Below are positions 45,093 through 56,145 of a stretch of DNA of 64,000 bases, piece by piece. The notes under the pieces were generated by a model. The model was not told the origin of the DNA. It searched no databases and saw only the letters and a list, made by a program, of their open reading frames with translations. Source of the stretch: Triticum aestivum (lineage: Eukaryota > Streptophyta > Magnoliopsida > Poales > Poaceae). Both the position numbers and the translations under genes were made by a program. The stretch lies in contig NC_057810.1 of NCBI RefSeq assembly GCF_018294505.1, positions 209,330,113 through 209,394,112 on the forward strand. Direction: 5' to 3'. Positions within the stretch are counted from its first letter, which is position 1. Each line of letters opens with the position of its first letter.

Positions 45093-46232
45093 TTTGTCGA
45101 TAACATACTGTACAGAAGAAGACTCAACGGTGTGAAATTGAAGTGTATTTGCCGGGAAGATGGACAAAAGCTGTTGGCAGAGATACATGGAGGCATATGT
45201 GGCCACCACATAGGTGCAAGGGCACTTGCCGGCAAAGCTTTCCGGCAAGGCTTCTTTTGGCCGACAGCCCTCCAGGATGCAACTGCACAAGTAACCAAGT
45301 GTGAAGCGTGCTAGTTCCACTCCAAACAGATACACCAGCCAGCTCAAACTCTCCAGACGATCCCTTTATCCTGGCCAGTTTCGGTCTGGGGGCTCGATAT
45401 CCTCGGCCCTTTCCCCCGAGCTGTCGGGGGCTTTGAGTACTTGTACGTCGCAATCGACAAGTTCACAAAGTGGCCGGAAGTGCAGCCAGTGAGGAAGGTG
45501 ACAGCACAGTCAGCAGTCAAGTTCTTCAGGTCAATTGTTTGCCGTTTCGGGATCCCTAACAGGATCATCACCGACAACGGCACGCAATTCACGAGCCGCA
45601 CCTTCATGCAGTACGTCCAAGACCTTGGCGCCAAGGTCTGCTTCGCTTCTGTTGCTCATCCGAGAAGCAACGGTCAAGCAGAGAGGGCAAATGCTGAAGT
45701 GCTGCGCGGGCTCAAGACCAGAACTTTCGACAGGTTGCACAAGTGCCGAAGAAACTGGATCGAGGAGCTACCGGTGGTTCTTTGGTCGATCAGAACGACG
45801 CCAAATTGAGCCACTAGCCAGACACCTTTCGCTCTAGTCTACGGAGCAGAGGCAGTTCTCCCCACGGAACTCGTATACGGATCGCCTCGAGTGCTCGCTT
45901 ATGATGAATTTGAGCAAGAACAGTTGCGACAAGACGACGCGCTGCGCCTTGAGGAAGATCGTCTTCAGGCTGCTGTACGAGCTGCTCGATACCGGCAAGC
46001 TTTGCGCCGCTACCATAGCCGCAAAGTTAAGGCCAGAAGCTTCAAGGAAGGCGACCTTGTTCTTCGGCGCGTTCAGTCCGCCAAGAATTCCAACAAGTTG
46101 ACGCCGAAGTGGGAAGGCCCTTATCGGGTGAGACGAGTCACAAGGCCCGGCGCTGTCCGCCTTGAGACCGAAGATGGCATTCCGGTGATCAACTCCTGGA
46201 ACATAGAACATCTTCGTAAGTTTTTCCCGTAG
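45093..46232 (+). pseudogene. int: Integrase, internal B
   Basis: Continues the frame of the RT block directly after the TAG at 45090. Two further nonsense codons lie within it: TAG at 45312 where copy A has CAG, and TGA at 45807 where A has CGA. The catalytic motifs TDNGTQF and GQAER and the C-terminal WNIEHLRKFFP are present, close to copy A in sequence. Ends at TAG 46230. There is no chromodomain. The frame on the other strand at 45834-46610 is a shadow. Confidence 0.85.
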
Positions 46233-47051
46233 GGCGCGGTTGCCGGAACCCCGTTCCGGCAACCACCTTTTGTACAAGTCTTGCCGCTGTTGCATGTAAT
46301 CCTTTGTACAAAGCCGGGCGCAGATCCCGTGCATAAAAAGAACCCCATGTGCTCCGCACAACTTGTCCATTTCATGCATTAGTTTCTTTCTCGCATGCGT
46401 TATCTGACACTTTGTGCAGCACCTACATCCGGTGAGTAGTAACGAGCCGAAGGGCTCCATATCATTATTTTCTCTTCTTTCTTCTTTTTCAACAAAGGAA
46501 AAGAAGGTTCCCTCGCACACATGTTTGCCGAGGGGGAAGGAGAAGGAAGGAGAAGATTGTGGTATGGACCAGGCGTCGTTCAAGCGAAGTCTTGCCTTGC
46601 CGGGAAGCAAACGATAGAAAAGCTAAGTTGCCAAAGTTTGAGCAATCAGTTTTTAAATTTTTGAGTTATCTTCCTCGAACGACCCTGCTTTGTATGGAAA
46701 ACCTGTGCTCGGAGGAACCAACTCGTGGCTAGTTGCGCCCTTACTTTGTTTCGAGTCTTCTCAACAGCTTAAGTGTGCTGCATCTAGTCGCGACAAGGTT
46801 TCTTGTCGGAAGCAGCGCCGCCAGCAGGCTGCTGAAGTTCCGCACTCAGCGCTCGCGGCTCGGGTGCCTGCGCCGACAAGTTCCCTAGAAGCGTAGGGTA
46901 AAAACATACAAAGGAAGGAATCTAGTAGAGGAAATAACATAGCAATTGATAACAGAAATAAAGTTATATTACAAGATAACTTGTCACAGCTCTAACAGAA
47001 TGTTTTCATAACATGATTAGCAGCGGCAAGGGAAAAGAAGAAATGGACGGC
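46233..47051 (+). other. Non-coding spacer between integrase and antisense gene, internal B
   Basis: Collinear with 29278-30094. Shares the words CTTGTCGGAAGC and ACAAGATAACTTGTC. No gene of its own. Confidence 0.5.
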
Positions 47052-50000
47052 CTAGTCTACGCGTTCGCCCTCGACCCTCTTGATCTCGCTCACCTTGTCC
47101 ACAATGGGTGCGACAAGGGCCTTGAGTGCATCCAGATCGGCGTCAGGCGGCAAGGACCTGAGAACGTTGGTGAAGCTGAGGCCTGGATTGCGGAAGGCCA
47201 CCTTCATCAGCACCTTCTGGAGAACCCCGGCGCAGATTTTGTGCGACTCGTCGGCCAGCTGCTTCAGGATCCTCTCCCGGAGCCGCTGGAGTGTCGTCGC
47301 CACACCCTTGAAGAACAGGCTGAGCTTGGTGCTGGGTTGAAGACTCTTGTTGGAAGGATACCCAAAGTCCTCCATCCCCAGCTGTGCTAGCTCCTCGTTG
47401 ATGACTGCGGCAATGTTCACCAGACCCTCAGTCCAGTGCTCCATAGTGTCTCTGAACGAGTTCTGGGTAACTGCAATGCTCTCCAGCAGTGCCGCGTCAG
47501 CCTTGACCTTCTCCGACAAGGTCTTCTCCCGCTCCTTGACGGCCTCCAGCGTCTGCGTCAGCGTGGCCAGCTTCAGCTCCAGGTCTGCTTTGGAATCCTT
47601 GGCGGCGCTGAGCTCCTTGCCCCTCTCAGCGAGAAGACCTTGCAGCTCACCGTGGGCGGCAGCATCCTTCTTACGCTCACGCTTGAGCACGGCAAGCTCC
47701 TCGCCGCTCTTCCCAATGTTGGCCTCCAGCTGCGCCACCTTCTCCTCCAGCTCTTTCTTGGCGGCCTCTGCAATTGCCGCAGCGTCCTTTGCCTCCTTGA
47801 GCGCCCCGCCAAGTGCTTGCTCGTGCTCGGCGAGCTCTTCCTCGTAGCTGTCGAGGTTGGCCTTCCGCTGCACTAGTTCACCTTCCCGCGCGGACTGCTT
47901 CTCGGCGGCCAGCCATTTCTCCTCCTCAGCTTCGGCCTTCTCGAGAAGGAAGGCTGTGCGCTCCTCGTCGAGTCGCTCCCGCTCCTGCGCCAGGGACCAG
48001 AGAGCTTCTTGATTGTGGCCCCGGAGCTCCTCCGCGCGCTTCTCCATGTCAACTCCCACCTTCGCGACAAGCGCTTCCCAGGAAGCCAGCTTGGCTTGTC
48101 GGGCGCGGTAGAGTGACAGCAGCTTCTGTAGCAGCTGCTCCTCCTCAGGCTCGCCGCCGCTGCTGCTGGGCGCGTCGACCAACGACAGTCCAACAGAGGT
48201 GAGCACCTCCCCGTCGAAAGTTTCCCCCTCGACCGGCGCCCTGGAGCTCGACGCCCAGGGTAGCTTGATGAAGATATTGTCGCCGGCCTTCAAGTAGGCG
48301 CCGGGCTGGGGCTCCTCAGAAGCGGCAGAGGGATCGGTGGTCGGCGCAGCGCCTGGAGCTCCTGCGGCCTCAGGGTCGTCAGTGCGATCGCCCGACCCCT
48401 TGCCGGCTTCTGCAGCGGCAGCCCTGGCGGCCTCCTCGCCGGCGGTCTCATCAGCACCGGCCCCTTCCTTGCCAGTGCCCTCTGTCTCCATTAGCTCAGT
48501 AACAGAGGGGTCTGAAGAACGAAGAAGGGAGAAAAATCAATCAAAAATCCAAGAGAAGAAAATCAGAAGAAGAAGAAACCAAGGGAAAGTTTTTGGACAA
48601 GTGAATTACCTGCGCCAAGATCTGCAGTTGCGGTCTCGGTCGCCGTAGGATCGACGGTGCTGTCCCTTGCCGAAGAGTTCTCCCTTGCCGGAGAGCGCTC
48701 CCTTACCGGGAACCCCTCCCTTGGCGGCGTAGTCGAAGCAGATGGCACTTCGGGACCAGCTTCCGGGCGCTCCTGATGTGGCTGCTCTGCTCCTACACAA
48801 ATCAACAAGCAAGATATCAACAAAGGAAAAAGCACTCAAGCGCGCCCGGCAGCAGAAGGCTAAACTATGAATTTACGCTGGGGGCTGCGCTGGGGGCTGC
48901 TTTGAGGAGTGATTGCCGGGTCTGTCAAGGTGGTCTCGGACCCACCTCCTGCTGACACGGTGGGGTCATCCTCGATGACAATCACCGCGGCCTTGGCCCT
49001 CTTCGCCGCTCTCTGGGCCAGCGTCCTGAAAAGAAAGGAGTCCAGATTGGAGCAAGTCAGATACAAGATATAAACAGCAAGATTGAAGAACTACAAGAGC
49101 ACCAAAGAAACTTACTCTTCTTCCTCCTCGTCAGAGCTGAGCGCGGAAAGATCGAAGTCCGGCCCTCCTCTGGTGCGGCGAGGCGGAGGAGTAGGATCCC
49201 TTGCCCGCTTGGCGGGGGCGGTGGCGGTGGCCCGGGAAGATCCCGCTCCAGTTGCCGCTGTTGCGTGAGGCGCTCCCGCGGCAACATTGCTTGCCGCGGT
49301 AGAGCGCGTCGCATGGCTCGGCGGCTGTTGACCCGGCTGCCGCCCCGCTGCGTCCCCGGCCCTGCGAAGGCGCCTTCTTGGCTGGGCCAGGGGCTCCGCC
49401 TGCGGCAAGTTTTCTGAAGGCTCGGGCTCCTCCTCGCCGGCCTCGCTCGGCTCAGCTTCGGAACCGGCAGGCTCCTCCTCGCCAATGAACTCCGCACGCT
49501 CGGCAAGGTTTGCCGCCTCTGCAGCCTCCGCCTCTTCCACAGTGAACCCAAACACGCCCGCGGCAGCTGCGGCCGCAACCTCTTCTGCTCTAGTGGCGAT
49601 GCGCTGTAGCTCCTCGTCGGTGGTGTCATGGGTGAGGCTCTTCTGCTCGTCAGCGTGGACCGGCACTTCTTCCAAGTTGTCGAAGAACGCTTGCACGACG
49701 TCATCCGCAGGCTCTTGCCAAGTTGGAACGATTCTGTGTGAATCACACAACGGCATCATGGCGCGGATCCGGTCAAGCGAAGAATTGTTGCATAATGGGA
49801 CAACGCCCCTCGGCAGCGTGAATGGGTGCTGGGGGTCGCGTTTGAACAACTCCAGGAGCATTGCATTCAGCTCCAAGACGGTGAAGTTGTAGTTGAGGCC
49901 CGGCCGCAGCCTCATGATGTCCGCCGAGTTCTTGAATTCCCAGGTAGGCCTCCCCCTCTCCTGTAGGGGGGCGATACGGCGGCGGAGGAAATCTGCGCCT

Positions 50001-50697
50001 ACAGCGCCTATAGTGAGCCCGGCAAGCCTGAGGCGAAGGATCCTAGTAATGGCGATCTTCAGCCTCTCGTCTTCCGGGGCCATGTTGCTCCAGTCATTAC
50101 TGCGCACTATTGGAGTTTGGCGCACGACAGTGAAGGGCTGCGGATTCTCCTCGACAATCCAGCACCACTCCGCTCTACACTCATCCCACTTGCTGCGGAG
50201 CTCACCCTCCAAGTACGCCTCCTTCTTGCTGACTCTCGAGATCCAGGCAATCCCACCGACAAGCGGCTCTCCTCTCTCTACCCGAGGTATGAAGTAGTGG
50301 CGGAAAAGGGCAACACTGGGGTGGACTCCGACAAAGTTTTCGCACAAATGTGCAAAAACTGCCATGGTCAGAACGGCGTTGGGGGTGAAGTCAAGGAGGC
50401 GGAAGCCGTATGTGTTCATGATATCGTAGAAGAACTCCGAGAAGGGTGGCAGAGCCCGCAATAGAAGAATAGCGCGAAGAATGGGTACCCGTTTGGAGCC
50501 AGCTCCGAAGCAGCGGCCGGGAGTACCCTCGTGCGCGGATGCGCACGCGTCTCCGTCGCCCAAAAGAGGTAGAAGTACTCCCTCAGCTCCTGCACGCCGA
50601 GCTGAGGGGAGAAGATCGCCCGCTCCTTCCGCAGCGCCGCGAGCCGCTGTGCCTCGGTCGACTTCACGCCCTTTCCCTTGTTGGCTATCGGGGCCAT
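47052..50697 (-). pseudogene. Antisense four-exon gene of the Tat element, copy B
   Basis: Same structure as copy A on the minus strand: ATG at 50697; exons 50697-49116, 49025-48877, 48792-48610, 48511-47052. Donors are GTAAGT, GTAAAT and GTAATT; acceptors end in CAG, TAG and CAG. Exon 2 carries a 12 bp in-frame duplication (GGGGGCTGCGCT region near 48880) relative to A. Exon 1 has one missing base near 50447 (GGGTGGCAGAG against GGGCGGGCAGAG in A at 33557), the only frame break; no stop codon is present in the four exons. Exon 4 is an intact Ala/Glu/Lys-rich, probably coiled-coil, frame of about 486 codons. It lies tail to tail with gag-pol, so transcripts from both strands would overlap toward the spacer. 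Function unknown. Confidence 0.75.
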
Positions 50698-51074
50698 GGC
50701 GGAGGTGGTGAGGGAGATCGACGGCGTGGTGATGCTGGTGGCAATGGGGGGCGGAGCGCTGCTCTCTCGGCTTCGAGAAGAAGGGGGGAGCGGCGGAGGT
50801 TCGTGAAGATGAAGTAGCAGCAACCAGCGAGGGGAAACGAGCTGCCCCTGTTTCCTCTGCTTATAAAGAGGGACGGGGCGGACGTTTCGCCCTTCCAAAT
50901 AAACAACCACCCACGATCTCTCCCACGATGCCGCATTCAACGCGTGCCATTATGGGAGAGCGCGGTGGATACGGAGCGAGATTCGGTGTGGCCCAGTCCG
51001 CGTGTGCCCGTGCCCTGTCTTGGGCCTGGCCCAACAACGCTCGGCACCGTGTCTGGCCCAGGCCCGGGGGCTCC
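50698..51074. other. Upstream region of antisense gene B and polypurine tract
   Basis: The minus strand has TTTATAAG near 50870, as in copy A. The plus strand ends GGCCCGGGGGCTCC at 51061-51074, next to LTR4. Confidence 0.45.
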
Positions 51075-52095
51075 TGTCGGTGTACTAGAATAGGGGTACC
51101 CTAGTACCCCGAACATGTGCACGGGCAGTTGCAGCACCCCGCGGCAAGGCTTGCCGGGCGAACGCCAAGATCCTCCAAGGTTCCCTTGGCGCCATTCAAG
51201 AACAAAGTATTTAAGCTCAGGAGACAAGGCCCCGGCAAGAGGAGCTTGCCGGGAAGGCCAACCAGGACACTCCAAGGAACTTGCCGCGACGCGCCTCGCG
51301 CTCCAGCAAGGCAACAAGGCCCCGGCAAGAGGAGCTTGCCGGGAAGACCAACCAAGGTACCTCGAGGCCCGGTAAGCGACAAGCCTCCGGACCCGACAAG
51401 ATAACAGCAGCAGCAAGGCGCTTGCCGCGGCAGGCGGCCACTCTGTGCCCATGCTCCAGCGCATCCACCAACGTGTCGCCCTGGGGGCTTCTCCAGGCGC
51501 GCGTGGCGGGAGGCTGTGCAGCCAGCGGTGCGCAGGGGCATGCGAAGCTGACAAGATCGCCATCGTGGCGAACGGTGGCACCCCTAACGGTCCTTTTCTA
51601 CACTGTTTGGGCGATGCAGACGGGCACTTAATGCCCTTGTCCCCTGCCGTCAGGGTTAGGTAGGGTGCACTGTACAAGTAGCTGTACCAACCACCTCACT
51701 TTTTACATTTGTACCCTTCTCTGCGTTGCCACCTGTCGGTGACCCTTTTGGCGTATAAAAGGAGGCCCATGCGCAACGTAGGGGAGGTTCGGAAGGCAGA
51801 AAACACTCACGCTCGGTCTCGTTAGCAGCTTGTGTGTACTGTAGCACTCAGCGCTCCCGAGCAAGAACTCAATACAATCAGACAAGCAGCAGTAGGAGTG
51901 TTATCTCTCCGAGAGCTATGAAGCTGGGTAAACTGCTCGTGTGCTTCACCTCGATCCGCTCTTCGTGCGATCTCCGCCCCCCGCCGAACCGAAAGGGGCT
52001 CGGTCCGCCGGCCCCATAGGTGTTCGTGGATCAGTTTCCCCGACAGGGCTCGGTCCGCCGGCCCCATAGGTGTTCGTGGATCAGTTTCCCCGACA
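51075..52095 (+). mobile_element. Tat composite: outer right LTR (LTR4) with 50 bp terminal duplication
   Basis: The canonical LTR is 51075-52045 (971 bp, subtype 'b', pairing with LTR3). The last 50 bp, from GGGCTCGGTCCGCCGG to CCCCGACA, occur twice in tandem: 51996-52045 and 52046-52095. The flanking GCATG (52096-52100) lies outside the second copy. TATA box at 51754. Frames within it are shadows. Confidence 0.9.
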
Positions 52096-54082
52096 GCATG
52101 TCATACTTAATGAGTGCTCACAATTATAAAAGATGTCTAAGATAGTATATTTATATGTGAAGTCTCTCTTCCTTCAATATTCTTTCATGAATTGTTCAAA
52201 TGACCAATACAATGATTGCTAACCTTCAATAAATTTACAACCTCTACTTCTTAGATGTGAAGTCATTACTCCCCATGGGATAAGAAAATGAGAGATATAT
52301 AATTTCATATTTATGACATTCAACTCATTCAACCATTTACTCATAGGATATAAGTGAAGCACACGAGTAAATGACAAACTACTCCAAAAAGATATAAGTG
52401 AAGATCAATGAGTAGCTAAATAATTATGTAACTATGTGAAGACTCTCTCTCATTTAAGCATTTCAGATCTTGGTATTTTATTAATATAGCAAGCAAAGGA
52501 AAACAAAATGACATTGCAAGGATAGCACGACTCATGTGAAGAAGCAAAAACTTAGGTTCAACCGATACTAACCGATAATTGTTGAACAAGAGAGGTGGAA
52601 TGCCTACCGGGGCATCCCAAGCTTAGATGCTTGAGACTTCTTGAAATATTATATTGGTGTGCCTTAGGAATCCCCAAGATTGAGCTTTTATGTCTCCTTA
52701 ATTCCTTTTATATCACGGTTTCCCTAAATCTCAAAAACTTCATCCACACAAAACTCAACAAGAACTCGTGAGATAAGTTAGTATAAAACGATGCAAAAAC
52801 CTTATCATTTTCTACTGTAACAAATTACTAAAATTATTATTCAACATTGCATACTAAATGTCTCTTCATATTTAATACTCCTATCCTCAAATAGAATCAT
52901 TAAACGAGAAAACATATACAAACAATGCAAACATAACAGCAATCTGCCAAAACAGTATAGTCTGTCAAGAATGCAAGATTCATCATACTTCCCTAACTCC
53001 AAAAATCATGAGAAAAATACTAAGCTGTAGAAGATTTATCAGAGCTCTATATGCAAAAAAATTCAACATTACATCATTCTCTTACTTTTCTAGGGAATTT
53101 TTGCAACAGCGGTAAACTTTCTGTTTTCAAACAGCAACATGTATACTTGCAAAATAAGCATGGTAAAGGCTATCCTTGACATTTTTATTGAAAATAAAGA
53201 TGAAAAACATTATTCTAAATAACAGAAAGCTAATACTAATAAAATAAAATTATGCTCCAAGCAAAACACATATCATGTGGTGAATAAAAATATAGCTCCA
53301 AGTAAAGTTACCGATGAACGAAGACGAAAGAGGGGATGCCTTCCGGGGCGCCTTCCGGGGCATCCCCAAGCTTAGGCTTTTGGCTATTCTTGAATATCTT
53401 GGGGTGCCATGGGCATCCCCAAGCTTAGGCTCTTTCCACTCCTTATTCCATAGTCCATCAAATCTTTACCCAAAACTTGAAAACTTCACAACACAAAACT
53501 CAACGGGAAATCTCATAAGCTCCGTTAGTGAAAGAAAGAAAAACCACCACATAAGGTACTCTAATGAACTCATTCTTTATTTATATTAGTGTTAAACCTA
53601 CTGTATTCCAAGTTCTCTGTGATTCATAACCTTACGTACTAGCCATAGATGCATCAAAATAAGCAAACAACACACGAAAGGCAGAATCTGTCAAAAACAG
53701 AACAGTCTGTAGCAATCTGTAACTTTCGAATACTTCTGGAACTCTAAAAATCCTAAGAAAATAGGAACTCTTAGGAAATTTGTCTATTGATATACAGCAA
53801 AAAGAATCAATGCAAAATCACGTTTCTATGATTTATTGATTTTTTTCTCGTGAGTGCAAAGTTTCTGTTTTTCAGCAGAATCAAATTAACTATCACCATA
53901 GGTTATCCTATAGGTTCTATTTGGCACAAACACTAAATAAAACATGAAAACACATCTAAGCAGAAGGTAGGTGCAAAATTTATTACTAAACAGGAACAAA
54001 AACACAAATAAAATTGGGTTGCCTCCCAACTAGCGCTATCATTTAATGCCTTTCTAGCTAGGCATGACGATGACAATGGTGC
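52096..54082 (-). mobile_element. Internal region of Sabrina-like copy 2, continuation
   Basis: Resumes at the GCATG duplication and matches 8895-10880 of copy 1, including both modules with the GGGGCATCCCCAAGCTT motif (near 52608 and 53350). At 53337-53363 a short GGGGC(G/A)-type segment is duplicated (CCTTCCGGGGC twice). No gene is recognised; 53314-53589 is a chance frame. Confidence 0.75.
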
Positions 54083-55081
54083 TCACATAAAAGATAAGGA
54101 TTGAAACATAACGGGAGCATCATGAAGCATATGACTACCACATTTAAGCCTAACTCACTTCCGATGCATAGGGATTTTGTGAGCAAACAACTTATGGGAA
54201 CAATAATCAACTAGCATAGGAAGGCAAAACAAGCATAGCTTCAAGATTTTCAACACATAGAGAGGAAACTTGATATTCTTGCAATTCCTACAAGCATATG
54301 TTCCTCCCTCATAATAATTTTCAGTAGTATCATGAATGAATTCAACAATATAACCAGCACCTAAAGCATTCTTTTCATGATCTACAAGAATAGAAAATGT
54401 ACTACTCTCCACATAAGCAAAATTCTTCTCATTCGGAATAATGGGAGTATCATAAGAGACTTGAATACTATAGATTGTTTCCACATCAAAAGAGTAATGT
54501 TCAGAAAAAGGGTAATAATAACCATGACAAGTTTTATAAATATAATCATCACTACTTTTTATAGCATAAGTTTCATCACAATAATCATCATAAGTAGCAA
54601 CTTCGTTCTTATCATAATCAATTGAAACCTCTTCCAAGATAGTGGAATCATCACTAAATAAAGTTGACACTCTTCCAAATCAACTTTCGTATTCATCACA
54701 ATAAGATTCAACATCCTCCAAAATAGTGGGATCATTACTTCCTAAAGTTGACACTCTTCCAAACCCACTTTCATTAATATAACCATCAAAAATAGGAGGC
54801 ATGCTTTCATCATAATAAATATTCTCATCAAAACTTGGGGGACAAAAAATATCATCTTCATCAAACATAGCTTCCCCAAGCTTGTGGCTTTTCATATCAT
54901 TGGCATCATGGATATTAAAGGAATTCATACTAACAGCATTGCAATCATGCTCATCATTCAAATATTTTATGCCAAACATTTTATAGACTTCTTCTTCTAG
55001 CACTTGAGCACAATTTTCCTTTCCATCATTCTCACGAAATATATTAAAAAGATGAAGCATATGAGACAAACTCAATTCCAT
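54083..55081 (-). pseudogene. Decayed ORF of unknown function in Sabrina-like copy 2
   Basis: Begins at ATG 55081 (MELSLSHMLHLFNIFREN), matching the start of the copy 1 ORF. Relative to copy 1 about 740 bp are missing near 54905 (between the sequences matching 11750 and 12490), and the reading frame is kept across the deletion. A GGA to TGA change at about 54680 and a TGG to TGA change at 54157-54155 interrupt one otherwise continuous frame that ends at TGA 54085-54083. No frameshift is seen. Acidic KLGEA/FDEDDIF words and GFGRVSTL repeats are shared with copy 1. Function unknown. Confidence 0.55.
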
Positions 55082-55175
55082 TTTTTTTTAGTTTTATTTT
55101 AAAACTAAACTAGTGATAAAATAAGAAACAAAAAGATTCAATTGCAAGATCTAAAGATATACCTTCAAGCACTCA

Positions 55176-55195
55176 CTTCCTCGGCAACGGCGCCA
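55176..55195 (-). other. Primer binding site of Sabrina-like copy 2
   Basis: The minus strand reads TGGCGCCGTTGCCGAGGAAG, 10 bp inside the LTR edge at 55206, as in copy 1. Confidence 0.75.
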
Positions 55196-55205
55196 GAAAA
55201 GAGCT

Positions 55206-55674
55206 TGATGTCTACTACACAACCTTCTTCTTGTAGACGTTGTTGGGCCTCCAAGTGCAGAGGTTTGTAGGACAGTAGCAAATTTCCCTCAAGTGGATGA
55301 CCTAAGGTTTATCAATCCGTGGGAGGCGTAGGATGAAGATGGTCTCTCTCAAACAACCTTGCAACCAAATAACAAAGAGTCTCTTGTGTCCCCAACACAC
55401 CCAATACAATGGTAAATTGTATAGGTGCACTAGTTCGGCGAAGAGATGGTGATACAAGTGCAATATGGATTGTAGATATGGGATTTGTAATCTGAAATTA
55501 TAAAAACAGCAAGATAACTAATGATAAAAGTGAGCGTAAACAGTGTTGCAATGGTAGGAAACAAGGCCTAAGGTTCATACTTTCACTAGTGCAAGTTCTC
55601 TAAACAATAATAACATAATTGGATCACATAACTATCCCTCAACATGCAAAAAAGAGTCACTCCAAAGCTACTAA
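55206..55674 (-). mobile_element. 5' LTR of Sabrina-like copy 2, cut by a CACTA insertion
   Basis: Starts TGATGTCTACTACAC and is collinear with 24044-24512. At CCAAAGCTACTAA the LTR breaks off and a CACTA end begins; the intact LTR at 24500 reads CCAAAGCTACTAATAGTGG. The rest of the LTR is expected beyond the transposon's right end, outside what can be recognised here. Confidence 0.85.
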
Positions 55675-55710
55675 CACTATTAGGAAAAGGGCTATAGATA
55701 ATATGAATAT

Positions 55711-56145
55711 TAATGGCGCACCACACATGTGGTGCGCCACTACTATATAGCAGTGGCGCACCATGTGTTGGTGCACCATTAGTGTGGACACTAATGGCGC
55801 ACCACACCAACGGTGCGCCACTACTAACAAACTTTTTTCCAAAACTAGTACTGGCGCACCAGGGCACAGTGCGCCATTACTAGTTTTAACTAGTAATGGT
55901 GCACCACTCACCCCGTGCGCCACTACTAACAATTTTTTTTACTTTTTTTCATAACTAGTAATGGTGCACCTGTGTATAGTGTGTCATTACTAGTTCAAAC
56001 TAGTAATGGAGCACCACACACACGGTGCGCCACTACTAACATTTATTATTATTATTATTGCAAAACTAGTGAGCACCACCTAACTGGTGCGCCATTAGTA
56101 ACCAGGGTTACTAATGGCGCATTTGTAGGAGGTGCGCCATTAGTA
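55711..56145. repeat. Subterminal hairpin array of the CACTA element
   Basis: About nine units of 30-45 bp, each an inverted repeat of the form (A)TGGCGCACC...GGTGCGCCA(T), alternating with TACTAGTTTTnACTAGTA-like stems (for example 55711-55743, 55791-55830, 56111-56143). Such arrays bind the element-encoded proteins in characterised CACTA systems such as En/Spm. The arms vary, with CpG to TpG changes (TGGTGCACC, GTGTGTCA). Confidence 0.8.

Larger units (their letters stand above)
26800..52095 (+). mobile_element. Composite Tat-lineage Ty3/gypsy element: LTR, internal A, LTR array, internal B, LTR
   Basis: The 25.3 kb unit starts TGTCGGTGTACTAG and ends TTTCCCCGACA, and is flanked by the 5 bp duplication GCATG. 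Removing it restores the internal sequence of Sabrina-like copy 2 exactly as in copy 1 (TTTAGCATGTCATACTTAATG at 8892). It holds two internal regions of one family separated by tandem LTR pieces, with no duplication between them. Assignment to the Tat lineage rests on pol containing two RNase H domains (the second of archaeal type), no chromodomain after integrase, and an antisense ORF before the 3' LTR. Confidence 0.85.
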
